Notes: generated by a model not told the origin, from the letters alone. A DNA stretch of 64,000 nt from Oscillospiraceae bacterium (GCA_015068665.1 SVKB01000001.1:164812-228811); one strand, 5' to 3'. Positions 27,737 through 37,773 are shown, counted from the first letter of the stretch. Made by a program: numbers and translations.

Positions 27737-28984
27737 ATGGAAAAATTAGCCTTATACGGTGGAGAAAAAGCAAAGAAAACACCTTATCCCAAGGGAAAAA
27801 GATTCGGAGAAGAGGAGCTTAAGGAGCTTAAAGAGGCTATTGAGCAGAATACTCTTTTTTACTGGTACGGAAATAAGGTTAAAACCTTAACTGAAAAATT
27901 CAGAGCCATGTACAAAGTAAATTACTGTACCGCAACATCATCGGGAACCTCGGCAATTCATACCGCCCTTGGTGCCTTAGGTGTTACCTCGGGAGATGAG
28001 GTTATAACCACACCCCTTACCGATATGGGAACGGTTATCGGAATAATCTGTCAGAATGCCATTCCTGTTTTTGCCGATATTGACCCTTATTCATATAATA
28101 TAACAGCCGAAACAATCGAAAAATGCATAACCGATAAAACCAGGGCGGTAATAGTTGTTCATCTTGCAGGCAGATGTGCCGATATGGACAGTATTGTCAA
28201 GCTTTGTAAGAAGCATAACTTAAAGCTTATTGAGGATTGTGCCCAGGCATATCTTGCAAAATACAAGGGGAAGCTCGCAGGTACCTTCGGTGATGCAGGC
28301 TGCTTCAGCTTAAACGATTTCAAGCAGATTTCCGCGGGGGATGGCGGTCTTGTTATTATGAATGATGAAGAGGTTTATAAAAATGCCCTTAAATTTGCAG
28401 ATAAAAACTATAACCGTTTAGCAACCACCGTTGACGAAATGCGAGCAGTTCATTTTATAGGCCCCAACTACCGTATGAATGAGCTTACGGGTGCGGTGGG
28501 TATAGCACAGCTTGGTAAGGTTGAAGCTATCTGTAAAAGAAGAAACGAAATCGGGGAAAAGCTTAACAATGCCCTTAAGGATATCCCCTGCATCCTGCCT
28601 CCTCTTACCGATAAGGAGGATTACTGCACCTATTGGTTTTATTTGTTCAGAGTAGACACCAAAAAAATAAATACCGATATGGATACCTTTGTTAATGCGC
28701 TTAAAGCTGAGGGAGGAAGCTTTGCCAAGGGGTATATAACCGAGCCCATATATTCCTACCCTCTTTTTAAGGAATTAACAGGCTATTATAACTCACATGT
28801 GCCCTTTAACCTTCCCGAATACGGCAAAAAAATATCTTATCCGAAGGGACTTTGCCCTGTTGCCGAGGATATTTGTGCCAATACGGTAAAGATGGGTATC
28901 AATGAGTTTTTAACCGATACTGATGTTGATGAGCTTATTGAATGTATAAGAAAGGTATCGGAATACTTTATGGAGGAAAAGTAA
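27737..28984 (+). CDS. DegT/DnrJ/EryC1/StrS-family aminotransferase, 415 aa
   Basis: A PLP-dependent sugar aminotransferase-type enzyme, cytoplasmic. 'TATSSGTSAIHTALGALGV' binds cofactor phosphate, 'LIEDCAQAY' holds the ring-contacting Asp, and Lys196 in 'NDFKQISAGDGG' is the Schiff-base lysine. 'GPNYRMNELTGAVGIAQL' is the usual substrate-side motif. ATG 27737 has AAGGAG at proper spacing; the GTG at 27728 is too close to it. The gene stands alone between the hairpin-array repeat and a shared terminator. Some members are dehydratases or act in catabolism; near GH genes it may handle amino sugars (inference). Confidence 0.9.
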   Translation: MEKLALYGGEKAKKTPYPKGKRFGEEELKELKEAIEQNTLFYWYGNKVKTLTEKFRAMYKVNYCTATSSGTSAIHTALGALGVTSGDEVITTPLTDMGTVIGIICQNAIPVFADIDPYSYNITAETIEKCITDKTRAVIVVHLAGRCADMDSIVKLCKKHNLKLIEDCAQAYLAKYKGKLAGTFGDAGCFSLNDFKQISAGDGGLVIMNDEEVYKNALKFADKNYNRLATTVDEMRAVHFIGPNYRMNELTGAVGIAQLGKVEAICKRRNEIGEKLNNALKDIPCILPPLTDKEDYCTYWFYLFRVDTKKINTDMDTFVNALKAEGGSFAKGYITEPIYSYPLFKELTGYYNSHVPFNLPEYGKKISYPKGLCPVAEDICANTVKMGINEFLTDTDVDELIECIRKVSEYFMEEK

Positions 28985-29016
28985 TCAAAAAACGTATTAT
29001 ATACAACAAAAAAAGA

Positions 29017-29062
29017 GGATATAAGTATATTATAGTTAATTTACTTATATCCCTTTTGTTTT
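29017..29062. terminator. Bidirectional terminator between convergent genes
   Basis: GGATATAAGTA (29017-29027) pairs with TACTTATATCC (29042-29052), with A-rich sequence before and T-rich sequence after. It serves both the DegT gene and the GH42-like gene. Confidence 0.8.
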
Positions 29063-29064
29063 AA

Positions 29065-31176
29065 CTAATCAAGCTTAAGTATTACCGACTTATCTGCTCC
29101 CAGTGTGAATTTAACCTCATCCTTATCAATAGTGCAGATACAATCGTTGTATACCGGTTTAACATTTTTATAATTTTTTTCCGTTTTTATTGTGCCTTGT
29201 TTATCTTCCGGACTGTTATTTATAAGAATCATAATACATTCATTATAAGCTTCAATGATACTTACTTTAACATCCTTGGCGCTGCAGCAGTTACCCTTTA
29301 TCGAAAGGTTTTTACAAATATCAATAACAAAATCCTTTGCAAAGGAATATGTAATTGCTTCATCGCTGTTTTTTATATCATCGGATATAAGCTCACGGTC
29401 AGAATAGATAAAGCCAAGATTAATTCCCGTAAGGTATGCTGTTCCCCTGCCGTAATTATTTGAAACTATACAAGGGGTGTTATCGTCATAAGTAAATAAA
29501 ACCTTTCCTTTAGCATCCTTTAGTGTTTCTTTATATCTCATTCCTTTTACACTGTATGTGTTTTTGCCGTTTGTTACAGTTGCTTTGTCACATACCATTA
29601 ACTGGTCTTCTTTAACTCCGAATACTTCATCAAATCCGTATCCCGGAACGGTATATGATAATTTTAATGTATCGTCAAATATACCGAAAGACTGATCGGA
29701 AATAACCGTTCCGCCATTTTTGATATACTCTTTAAGTGCTTTTGCAAACTGAGGAGCAATAGCCATGGAAGAAGGAAGAATAATAAGTTTATATTTGCCA
29801 AGGTCCTTAAAAAATTCTTCATGAATTACATCAACAGGAATGTTTTCTTCCCAGAACATTTTATAATATCCGCTTACACTGTCAACTGAATATTTTGTGG
29901 ACATTTTATCAGAAGCCGTCCAGTCGGCAAGGAATGAACGCATACTGAATACCAATGCAACCTCTGCATCTTTCTTAGTTCCTTCTTTTAAAGTATCTCC
30001 GTATTCTTTAAAGAACTTTCCAAGCTTGGTTGCCTTTTTTGTAAAGGGTGTTGGCCCACCGTCATAATCAGTAAGTGCAAAACCGCCGAATTCATATCCG
30101 ATTCTTTCTTTTCTGTATTGCCAGTAAAGTAATCCCGAAGCACCGTGGCGTATAGATTCTAACGAAAATTTATCAAAGGTTTCATCATCTGTTCTTCCTG
30201 TGGAATTAAACAGCGAACCTGTAATTCCGGCGGTTAATTCCGATTGCCAATATTCCTTGCCGTCTGCAGCACATCTTGTTGCTTCACATCCAAGACCTAA
30301 GGAACAACAGTCATTTTTTGATTTTGGAAAAGCGCTGTAGCCCCATTTATCAAATATTTTTGCGTTCTTCCAGTCGTCAAAAGCAGAACCGCCAAGTTGT
30401 GCACAGGTAATTGTACCTCCGCCCCAGGCGTGAGCAATGACCGGCTTCACATCGCAGGAACGGATAATATCGGTTCGGTATTTAATTTCCTCTGCAATAT
30501 TGTCAACAGTAAATAAACGAAAATCCGTATATTCACTAAAAGAAGGAATCCATCTTGGCGGTCTTACCTCGGAAAAGTCGTTATAGTAGTATCCCCAGGC
30601 GTTATTAAGGGTTTGGATATCTCCATATTTGTTTTTCAGCCATCCCTGGAATTTCTTCACACTGGCAGGACAATAACAGAAAATACCTGCAGGTTTTTTT
30701 GTAAAATCTATCCACTGATGAGGTTCATTCATAGGCTCATAAAACACAACATTATCGTGTTTTTTTGTTTCTTTTATAACATTTGAAATAAAATTATATT
30801 CAATTTCACGTACTTCAGGATGGTCGTAGCAAAGACCGGGCCATCCTCCCGAAGGAGTATTTGCTCTTACAGCAGGCTCGAAGGGTAAATTATTTTCATC
30901 AACATAAAAGTATTTGGAATATTTTTTTACCGCCCAGGCAGGACAAGCGTGCATATGAAACAAAAGCCCTACATCGAGTTCATATTCTTTTGCCAGAGTT
31001 AAAAAATCCGATATGTATTGGTGATCATATACGCCTTCTTGCTTTTCAACAGCATTCCATACCAGCCATGCACGGATAGTATTAAAACCGCACTCTTTCA
31101 TGCTTTCCATATCTTTTTTCCATTGATCGCGTTCAGGGGTTGCCCCTCTTAAATATTGAGTTCCGAAAACAAACAT
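29065..31176 (-). CDS. GH42-like beta-galactosidase-type glycoside hydrolase, 703 aa
   Basis: A clan GH-A retaining glycosidase with the GH42 layout: catalytic (beta/alpha)8 barrel at ~1-400, trimerisation-type Rossmann domain at ~405-620 and a small beta C-terminal domain. Glu151 in 'FYEPMNEPHQW' is the expected acid/base and Glu313 in 'EYWQSELTAG' the nucleophile. 'GFNTIRAWLVWNAVEKQEG' is the family's early barrel strand. There is no signal peptide, so it acts on imported sugars. AAGGAAGGTG precedes the start. It is transcribed divergently from the AraC gene at 31323, which probably regulates it. Substrate could be beta-galactosides or other beta-glycosides; sequence does not decide. Confidence 0.87.
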   Translation of the reverse strand: MFVFGTQYLRGATPERDQWKKDMESMKECGFNTIRAWLVWNAVEKQEGVYDHQYISDFLTLAKEYELDVGLLFHMHACPAWAVKKYSKYFYVDENNLPFEPAVRANTPSGGWPGLCYDHPEVREIEYNFISNVIKETKKHDNVVFYEPMNEPHQWIDFTKKPAGIFCYCPASVKKFQGWLKNKYGDIQTLNNAWGYYYNDFSEVRPPRWIPSFSEYTDFRLFTVDNIAEEIKYRTDIIRSCDVKPVIAHAWGGGTITCAQLGGSAFDDWKNAKIFDKWGYSAFPKSKNDCCSLGLGCEATRCAADGKEYWQSELTAGITGSLFNSTGRTDDETFDKFSLESIRHGASGLLYWQYRKERIGYEFGGFALTDYDGGPTPFTKKATKLGKFFKEYGDTLKEGTKKDAEVALVFSMRSFLADWTASDKMSTKYSVDSVSGYYKMFWEENIPVDVIHEEFFKDLGKYKLIILPSSMAIAPQFAKALKEYIKNGGTVISDQSFGIFDDTLKLSYTVPGYGFDEVFGVKEDQLMVCDKATVTNGKNTYSVKGMRYKETLKDAKGKVLFTYDDNTPCIVSNNYGRGTAYLTGINLGFIYSDRELISDDIKNSDEAITYSFAKDFVIDICKNLSIKGNCCSAKDVKVSIIEAYNECIMILINNSPEDKQGTIKTEKNYKNVKPVYNDCICTIDKDEVKFTLGADKSVILKLD

Positions 31177-31322
31177 TTTTACACCTTCCTTAATAATATA
31201 TATTAAAATTTTAGCATTTATCGGAATATCTTTCTATTTAATATTTTACTTTTTATTTGCAGAATTTTACTATCAGGTTGATTTTTAATAAAAAACATGT
31301 TAAAGTGAGAATGGTGATGAGG

Positions 31323-32120
31323 ATGAAATCAAGACTTGCGCAAGGGAATTTTTCTGATTTTACTGATTATGCAATTGAATATAAAAATATAAACGGTCCA
31401 TTGTCTGTTCACTGGCATGATTTTTATGAATTTGATATAGTGACAGAGGGTAGCGGAGAAACGGTATGTAACGGAAAAAAATACAGTATGAAAAGAGGAA
31501 CGGTATCACTTCTTTCTCCTCTTGACTTTCATGAGTATTCCGTTTATGAAAATGTTAAACTTATAAACATACAGTTTCACGAAAGAGATATTAATTATGA
31601 ATTGCTGGATAAGCTTTCTTTTGCAAAAAATAAAGTTATCTGTATGGAAGAAGAAGCGCTTTTAAATGTAGAAAAACTGTGTGAACTTTTTAACAGTGAT
31701 GTTAAAGGTGTTTTTTCCGAGGAATATCGGAAAAAAATTACCGAATGTCTGATTATATCGTTTCTTAATTACGCTGACAATGAGGAAAGCCCGGATATAA
31801 AATATTCCAACATAAAAAAAGCAGTAGTGTATCTTAACACTCACTTTTTCTTAAGTCCGTCCATGTCAGAGACTGCTGAACGCTTTTACTTTAATCCCTC
31901 CTATTTTTCCCGTGCATTCAAGGAAAATACAGGGTTAACATATAAGGAGTATTTAAGAAGGTTAAAGCTTGAATACAGCTCAATACTTATAAAAAACACC
32001 GAGCTTCCTTTAATTGATATTGTTGTTAAAAGCGGTTATGAAACTCAATCTCATTTTATAAGAGAATTTAAAAACTATTATAAAATTACTCCGATGAAAT
32101 TCAGAGAAATGCAAAGGTGA
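31323..32120 (+). CDS. AraC-family transcriptional regulator (~265 aa)
   Basis: A cupin sensing domain ('HWHDFYEFDIVTEGSGETVCNG', 'LLSPLDFHEYSVY') is followed by the AraC helix-turn-helix pair ('SETAERFYFNPSYFSRAFKENT', 'SGYETQSHFIREFKNYYKITPMKF'). The frame opens earlier (31257), but GGTGAT at 31313 points to ATG 31323; ATG 31311 is the alternative. It is divergent from the GH42-like gene and only six bases before the GH38 gene, so it probably controls both the mannosidase operon and the GH42-like gene. Confidence 0.88.
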   Translation: MKSRLAQGNFSDFTDYAIEYKNINGPLSVHWHDFYEFDIVTEGSGETVCNGKKYSMKRGTVSLLSPLDFHEYSVYENVKLINIQFHERDINYELLDKLSFAKNKVICMEEEALLNVEKLCELFNSDVKGVFSEEYRKKITECLIISFLNYADNEESPDIKYSNIKKAVVYLNTHFFLSPSMSETAERFYFNPSYFSRAFKENTGLTYKEYLRRLKLEYSSILIKNTELPLIDIVVKSGYETQSHFIREFKNYYKITPMKFREMQR

Positions 32121-32126
32121 TATATT

Positions 32127-35108
32127 ATGGATTTTATTTACGAAAAAATAAATGTTATGGTGGAAAAATTAAAATCATTATCAACTTTAGAAAAAAGTAC
32201 TGTTGAATATGAGTTTGCAGAATGTCCTGAATACAAAAAGGATAATACTCCGCCCGATGAAAATGCAAAATGGAAACAAGCTTCTTTATATGAAAGATTT
32301 TATGGTATAGACACTCATTACTGGATACGTTTTAATATTAAAACAGGGAGCAAAATCAATAATGCTGAGCCGCGTCTTACGGTTAAAACCGGAAGAGAAG
32401 GGCAGTGGGATTCGCAAAATCCTCAGTTTACCGTATTTATTAACGGAGAAACCACTCAGGCTCTTGATACTAATCATACCTGGATTCCTCTTGAATTTGA
32501 TAAAGAATATTCTGTGTATATGTATCTTTATACGGGAATGCTAGGCGGAGATTTTGGAGTAGACATTTCACTTGATATAGTTGATTTGAAAATTGAGTCT
32601 CTTTATTATGATATATATGTTCCTTTTGAATGTATGAAGCTTCTTAATTGTGATTCTTCTGATTACATAACTATAAAAAAGCATCTTGATAAAGCTTTGC
32701 TTCTTCTTGATTTAAGGGAATTTTATTCTGATGATTTTTACAAAAGTGTAGATAAATCGCTTTTATATTTAAAAAATAAATTTTACGAAAAAGAATGTGA
32801 TGGCGATAAAAAACCAGTTGTAAATTGCGTAGGGCACACACATATTGATGTTGCATATATGTGGACGGTTATGCAAACCAGAGAAAAAACACAGCGCAGC
32901 TTTTCAACTGTTTTAAACCTTATGAAAAGATATAACGATTATATTTTTATGTCAAGCCAGCCTCAGCTTTATCAGTATGTTAAGGAAAATGACCCTGAAC
33001 TTTATGAAAAAATCAAAAAACGAATAAAGGAAAATCGATGGGAAGCCGAAGGTGCGATGTGGCTTGAAGCCGATACTAACTTAGTAAGCGGAGAAAGCCT
33101 TATACGTCAGATTATTTACGGAAAACGCTTTATGAAAGAGGAATTCGGTACAGATAATAAGATTTTGTGGTTGCCCGATGTTTTCGGCTACAGTGCGGCG
33201 CTTCCTCAGATACTGAAAAAATCCGGTATAAGTCAGTTTTTTACAACAAAATTAAACTGGAACGAAACCAATTATCTTCCTGATGATGTGTTTTTGTGGG
33301 AAGGTATTGACGGAAGCACTGTCTATGCAAATCTCATAAGAAATTACATAGGTCATATAAATCCCGATAAAGTAAAAAAATACTGGGATGATTTTAAAAA
33401 TAAAGACCTTATGGATGAATCGTTAATGACATTCGGCTTCGGCGATGGCGGCGGAGGTCCAACATATGAAATGCTCGAAAATCATAAAAGATTAAAATAC
33501 GGTATACCCGGAATGCCAAGAACCGTTATAAAAAAAGCATCAGAGCATTTTGATTATTCCGAAAAAATGTTTTATGAGAATACAAAGGAATATAACAGGC
33601 CCCGTTGGGTAGGAGAAATGTATCTTGAGCTTCACAGAGGTACATATACTTCGATGGCAAAAAATAAAAGATACAACAGAAAAAGCGAGCTTTTATATCA
33701 GAAGGCAGAGGAGCTTTCGGTAAGTGATATGGTTCTTTTGAATAACCCTTATCCCGAAAAAGAATTAAGAGAAAATCAACTCAATATATTGCTTAATCAG
33801 TTTCACGATATAATACCGGGTTCATCTATAAAACCGGTGTATGAGGTTACTGATAAGGAATACGAAAAAATAATTGATAATGGTAATAGTATTAAAGAAA
33901 GAGCAGTTCAGTCTCTTTTATCCTCGGTTAACACAAAAGGCGGAATTTTTGTATATAATCAGTCACCTTTTACAGTGAGTGATTATATAGAGCTTGACGG
34001 AAAAACTTATTATGCAAAAGAGATACCTGCTCACGGGTGGAAAGTAATTAAAGATATTAAATCCCCTGAAAAAATAAAGACTTCGGATAAAATAATAGAA
34101 AACAATTTAATAAAAGTTACTTTTAATGATAAATATCATATTGTTTCTGTTTTTGATAAAGAAATTCAACGGGAAATAATCAAAGAAGGCTTTGAAGCAA
34201 ATGTTTTGGAAGCTTATGAAGATTACCCGAAAAGATATGATGCCTGGGAAATCTCAAGCTATTATAAGCAGAAAAAATGGATAATAGATAACGTTAAAGA
34301 AGTAAAAGTTACTGATACAGGAATTAAGATTGTAAGAGAATATCAGAAATCCTTAATTACTCAGAATATAACCTTAAAACCTGATTCAAAGAGAATTGAC
34401 TTTAATACCGTTGTTGACTGGAAGGAAGACCATATTCTTTTAAAAGCGGCTTTTCCTACCGATATTCATTCTGTAAATGCTTCTTATGATATTCAGTTTG
34501 GCCATATAGAAAGACCTACTCATACCAATACTTCATGGGACAGAGCAAAATTTGAGGTGTGCGCTCATAAATGGGCTGATTTATCAGAGGATAATTATGG
34601 CGTAAGTATTTTATCTGATTGTAAATACGGTTACAATGTTGAAAAGAATGTTATGAAAATTTCATTAATAAAATGCGCAACGTATCCAAATCCGGATGCA
34701 GATAAAGAGCTTCATACTTTTACTTATTCATTGTATCCTCATACGGGAAATCTTGTTAATTCTTCTGTTATAAAAGAAGGTTATCTGTTAAATATGCCTC
34801 TTGAGGCTTATAAGACAGAAGAACAAAATGGCTGTTTGTCGGATGAATTCAGTATTGTATCGTCAAACAGTGATACTGTAGTTGTGGAAACAATAAAAAA
34901 AGCAGAGGATGACAGCTCAATAATTGTAAGGTTATACGAAGCTATGAATAAAAAAGAAAAAGCATCTGTTACTATGGGCTTTGACTTTAAGGAGGCATAT
35001 CTTTGCGATTTGACAGAAAATAATATTAAAAAAATACAAAATGAGGGAAGAAAAATTTCCTTTGATATAGGAAATTTTGAAATATTAACTTTTAAGTTTA
35101 TTGTATAA
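32127..35108 (+). CDS. GH38 alpha-mannosidase, 993 aa
   Basis: A zinc-dependent retaining alpha-mannosidase. The N-terminal non-catalytic region (~1-220) is followed by 'VGHTHIDVAYMW' with metal ligands His239 and Asp241. The nucleophile Asp351 sits in 'WLPDVFGYSAALPQIL'. A further metal-binding His lies in 'NQFHDIIPGSS'. The beta-domains fill the C-terminal third. No signal peptide is present, so it acts on imported mannosides or N-glycan-type fragments. It begins six bases after the AraC stop and is followed by an isomerase and a fructokinase, making a complete mannose route. Length is normal for bacterial GH38. Confidence 0.93.
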   Translation: MDFIYEKINVMVEKLKSLSTLEKSTVEYEFAECPEYKKDNTPPDENAKWKQASLYERFYGIDTHYWIRFNIKTGSKINNAEPRLTVKTGREGQWDSQNPQFTVFINGETTQALDTNHTWIPLEFDKEYSVYMYLYTGMLGGDFGVDISLDIVDLKIESLYYDIYVPFECMKLLNCDSSDYITIKKHLDKALLLLDLREFYSDDFYKSVDKSLLYLKNKFYEKECDGDKKPVVNCVGHTHIDVAYMWTVMQTREKTQRSFSTVLNLMKRYNDYIFMSSQPQLYQYVKENDPELYEKIKKRIKENRWEAEGAMWLEADTNLVSGESLIRQIIYGKRFMKEEFGTDNKILWLPDVFGYSAALPQILKKSGISQFFTTKLNWNETNYLPDDVFLWEGIDGSTVYANLIRNYIGHINPDKVKKYWDDFKNKDLMDESLMTFGFGDGGGGPTYEMLENHKRLKYGIPGMPRTVIKKASEHFDYSEKMFYENTKEYNRPRWVGEMYLELHRGTYTSMAKNKRYNRKSELLYQKAEELSVSDMVLLNNPYPEKELRENQLNILLNQFHDIIPGSSIKPVYEVTDKEYEKIIDNGNSIKERAVQSLLSSVNTKGGIFVYNQSPFTVSDYIELDGKTYYAKEIPAHGWKVIKDIKSPEKIKTSDKIIENNLIKVTFNDKYHIVSVFDKEIQREIIKEGFEANVLEAYEDYPKRYDAWEISSYYKQKKWIIDNVKEVKVTDTGIKIVREYQKSLITQNITLKPDSKRIDFNTVVDWKEDHILLKAAFPTDIHSVNASYDIQFGHIERPTHTNTSWDRAKFEVCAHKWADLSEDNYGVSILSDCKYGYNVEKNVMKISLIKCATYPNPDADKELHTFTYSLYPHTGNLVNSSVIKEGYLLNMPLEAYKTEEQNGCLSDEFSIVSSNSDTVVVETIKKAEDDSSIIVRLYEAMNKKEKASVTMGFDFKEAYLCDLTENNIKKIQNEGRKISFDIGNFEILTFKFIV

Positions 35109-35119
35109 GGAGAAAGATT

Positions 35120-35665
35120 ATGTTAACAAAAGAAGTTTATGAAAAATGTTCAAAAAGAGCTTTAGAATTTTTAGATAAAGCGGGAATTGCACTAACCGAG
35201 GAAGAAAAAAACAGTATTCAGGTTGCAGAATACGACCTTGACTGTGTTGAAACCATAGGACTTGAACTTGTTGTATATGTAAATACCGAAAAATGCTGTG
35301 CAAAGGAGCTTGTATTGTTTCCATTCCAAACCTGCCCTGAACACCGACACCCTGAAGTGAACGGGGAAGAAGGAAAAGAAGAAACCTTCCGTTGCCGTTA
35401 CGGCAAGGTTTATCTCTATGTTGAAGGAGAGCCTGCCGATAAAATCAGTGCAAAAATCCCTGAAGGTATGGAAGATTGTTTTACCTGTATGAAAGAAATT
35501 GTTTTAAATCCCGGCGAGCAATACACAATTTATCCAAATACTCTTCATTGGTTCCAGGCAGGAGAAGAAGGAGCAATCGTTTCTGAATTTTCTACCAAAA
35601 GCCGTGATGAATTTGATATCTATACCGATAAAAGAATTAATCCTGCAGGAAAAAGGAATGTTTGA
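35120..35665 (+). CDS. D-lyxose/D-mannose ketol-isomerase (cupin), 181 aa
   Basis: A small cupin-fold metal-dependent sugar isomerase like Bacillus YdaE. Metal ligands are visible: His75 and His77 in 'CPEHRHPEV', Glu88 in 'KEETFRCRYG' and His143 in 'YPNTLHWFQAG'. The family converts D-lyxose to D-xylulose and D-mannose to D-fructose. Sitting between GH38 alpha-mannosidase and a fructokinase, mannose to fructose is the likely activity here (inference from context). AAGGAG precedes the start, 11 bases after the mannosidase stop; the next gene starts two bases after this one ends. Confidence 0.9.
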   Translation: MLTKEVYEKCSKRALEFLDKAGIALTEEEKNSIQVAEYDLDCVETIGLELVVYVNTEKCCAKELVLFPFQTCPEHRHPEVNGEEGKEETFRCRYGKVYLYVEGEPADKISAKIPEGMEDCFTCMKEIVLNPGEQYTIYPNTLHWFQAGEEGAIVSEFSTKSRDEFDIYTDKRINPAGKRNV

Positions 35666-35667
35666 TT

Positions 35668-36612
35668 ATGAAAAAATATGATGTTACAGCCCTTGGAGAA
35701 ATATTGATAGATATGACTTATGCGGGAAAAAGCAAAGACGGACAAACTTTGTTTGAGCAAAATCCCGGAGGGGCGCCGGCCAATGTGCTTGCGGCAGCGG
35801 CAAAATTGGGTTTGAAAACAGCGTTTATCGGTAAAGTCGGAAAGGATATGCACGGAGATTTTTTAAGAACCACTCTTAAAAAACACGGTATTGACGGCAG
35901 TAATCTTATAAGTACGGATGAAGCATTTACCACTCTTGCTTTTGTTTCTTTATCAGAGTCGGGAGAACGCACATTTTCTTTTGCAAGAAAGCCCGGTGCA
36001 GATACCCTCCTTACCAAAGAGGAGGTTGATTTTAACCTTATAAAGAACAGCTTCGTTTTTCACATAGGTTCCTTATCGTTAACCGATGAACCTTCTAAAA
36101 CTGCTGCTTTGGAAAGTATAAAGTATGCAAAGGAAAACGGTGTTGTAATATCTTATGACCCTAACTACCGTGCCCTTTTATGGAAGAATGAGGAAGCGGC
36201 AAAAGAGGGAATGAGACTTCCCCTGAAATTTGTTGATATAATAAAAATTTCCGATGAGGAGTGTGAGCTTTTAACCGACGAAAAAATTCCTGAAAAAGCT
36301 GTTGATAAGCTGATTGCCCAAGGGATATCCTGCGTTATTGTAACAATGGGGGAAAAAGGTTCACTGATCGGCATAAAAGACGGAAGGGTAAAATTAAATG
36401 CGGCACCTTGCAAAAAAGTTGTTGATACAACGGGAGCAGGAGATTCATTTATGGGAGGATTTTTATTCAATCTATGTAAAAATAAGATAAAACCGTGTAA
36501 TCTTACCATAGAAAATATAAAAGAATATGGTGGGTTCGCAAGTAAGGTTGCCTCTTTTTGCATTGGAAAACGGGGTGCCATTGATTCAATGCCCCGTATA
36601 GATGAAATATAA
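35668..36612 (+). CDS. PfkB-family fructokinase, 314 aa
   Basis: An ATP-dependent sugar kinase of the ribokinase/PfkB family. Signature 1 is 'NPGGAPANVLAAAAKLGLK' near residue 32, and signature 2 is 'DTTGAGDSFMGGF' near 253, carrying the catalytic Asp of GAGD. 'FARKPGADTLL' is typical of fructokinases. ATG 35668 is preferred to the TTG at 35662 because AAAAGGA is well spaced. As third gene of the mannosidase-isomerase operon it should phosphorylate fructose to fructose-6-phosphate. A terminator follows. Confidence 0.9.
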   Translation: MKKYDVTALGEILIDMTYAGKSKDGQTLFEQNPGGAPANVLAAAAKLGLKTAFIGKVGKDMHGDFLRTTLKKHGIDGSNLISTDEAFTTLAFVSLSESGERTFSFARKPGADTLLTKEEVDFNLIKNSFVFHIGSLSLTDEPSKTAALESIKYAKENGVVISYDPNYRALLWKNEEAAKEGMRLPLKFVDIIKISDEECELLTDEKIPEKAVDKLIAQGISCVIVTMGEKGSLIGIKDGRVKLNAAPCKKVVDTTGAGDSFMGGFLFNLCKNKIKPCNLTIENIKEYGGFASKVASFCIGKRGAIDSMPRIDEI

Positions 36613-36624
36613 AAAATAAAAAAG

Positions 36625-36664
36625 ATTGAGGAATGGGAGTTTTTTCGTTCCTCAATTTTTTTTT
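36625..36664 (+). terminator. Rho-independent terminator of the mannose operon
   Basis: ATTGAGGAA (36625-36633) pairs with TTCCTCAAT (36648-36656), followed by a run of T. It overlaps the 3' end of the opposite-strand AraC gene. Confidence 0.87.
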
Positions 36665-37559
36665 ATGTGTTCTTTGAACGATACTGCTTCGGTGACATTC
36701 CGGTTTTCTTTTTAAAACAGTTTATAAAGTAGTTCACACTGTTGAATCCTGTCTGATATGCAATCATACTGTTTTTCAAATTTGTTTCCTTCAGCAGTAT
36801 TTTAGCTCGTTCAATTCTCGTATTTGAAAGATATTCCGAAAAATTTGTTCCCATTATACTTTTAAAAAGTCTGCTTAAGTATTGAGAATTAATATAATAC
36901 GTTTTAGCAATTTCTTCTAATTTCAAGTCGTCAAAATAGTTATTTTCTATATATGAAGATACCTTGTATATGATATAGTTATCGTTTCCTCTTTTGGTAT
37001 TCGAAATAAGAGATGTGTATTTATTTTTATCCGAATTAAGGGTTGCAGTTATAAAATTGGCAACAGTCTGCGCCATTTTTATGTAGTTTTCCAGTTCACT
37101 TTTATTGGTTAATTCAAGATTATGATAATACTTCTTAATTTTGTCAATGTCCAACCTGAGTTTAGTTGCATTTTTTTCTATCGTATGCCACTTTTTAGAT
37201 ATATTATCCTTTACTGCAATTCCTCCCAGTCCGACAATGGCAACCGGCTGACCGTTAAACCAAACGGGAACCTTTATTTCAGTAACACCCATATAACATG
37301 TGCTGTAGTAAATTGAACTGCTTTCCAGTGCTTTATCAATAGCAATATTTTTTATTTTCATACATTTTGATTTTCCGTCATTGTTTGATTTGATCAGACT
37401 GCAATAATCACAGGAGCGAAAACTGTTGTTTTTGTTTATATCAAGATGATTATCAGTTTTGTAAAAATCGTATAAGAAATCAATTGAAATTTGTATCGAG
37501 CGTTCAAAACACAATGCATCAATAAGCTTTTGCAGTTGTGTGGAAACATAGTTTTTCAT
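36663..37559 (-). CDS. PocR-type sensor AraC-family regulator, 298 aa
   Basis: The N-terminal ~165 residues form a PocR-like sensing domain with cysteine motif 'SCDYCSLIKSNNDGKSKCM' and 'WFNGQPVAIVGLGGIAV'. The C-terminal ~100 residues are the AraC helix-turn-helix pair ('EIAKTYYINSQYLSRLFKSIMG', 'TGFNSVNYFINCFKKKTGMSP'). ATG at 37559 is preferred over an upstream in-frame start because AAAGGAGTG lies just before it. It faces away from the FAD oxidoreductase/SLH/PL8 run at 37774 and probably regulates it. PocR domains bind small hydrocarbon or sugar-derived ligands. Confidence 0.9.
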   Translation of the reverse strand: MKNYVSTQLQKLIDALCFERSIQISIDFLYDFYKTDNHLDINKNNSFRSCDYCSLIKSNNDGKSKCMKIKNIAIDKALESSSIYYSTCYMGVTEIKVPVWFNGQPVAIVGLGGIAVKDNISKKWHTIEKNATKLRLDIDKIKKYYHNLELTNKSELENYIKMAQTVANFITATLNSDKNKYTSLISNTKRGNDNYIIYKVSSYIENNYFDDLKLEEIAKTYYINSQYLSRLFKSIMGTNFSEYLSNTRIERAKILLKETNLKNSMIAYQTGFNSVNYFINCFKKKTGMSPKQYRSKNT

Positions 37560-37711
37560 AAATTTCACTCCTTTTCTTAATACTATCATAGTTTGTATAA
37601 AAAATCAAATAAATTTAACTTTGGTATTTTTGTTAATCTTATTAAAACAGGATAAATTTAACATTCTTCAAAAAAATATATCAATATATATTTATAATAT
37701 GTCAAAATATC

Positions 37712-37742
37712 TTAACATTTTATTTCCAACTCATTGTATAAT
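37712..37742 (+). promoter_or_regulatory. Candidate sigma-A promoter for the FAD oxidoreductase run
   Basis: TTAACA (37712-37717) and TATAAT (37737-37742) lie 19 bases apart in the divergent gap next to the PocR-AraC gene, about 30 bases before the FAD oxidoreductase start. The spacing is slightly long, as expected for an activator-dependent promoter. Confidence 0.4.
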
Positions 37743-37773
37743 TATAATGAAAAATTATAGTGGAGGGAAAATA

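Noticed and set aside
36165-36581. 138-aa frame on the - strand within the fructokinase gene
   Set aside because: Shadow of a gene with clear PfkB motifs.
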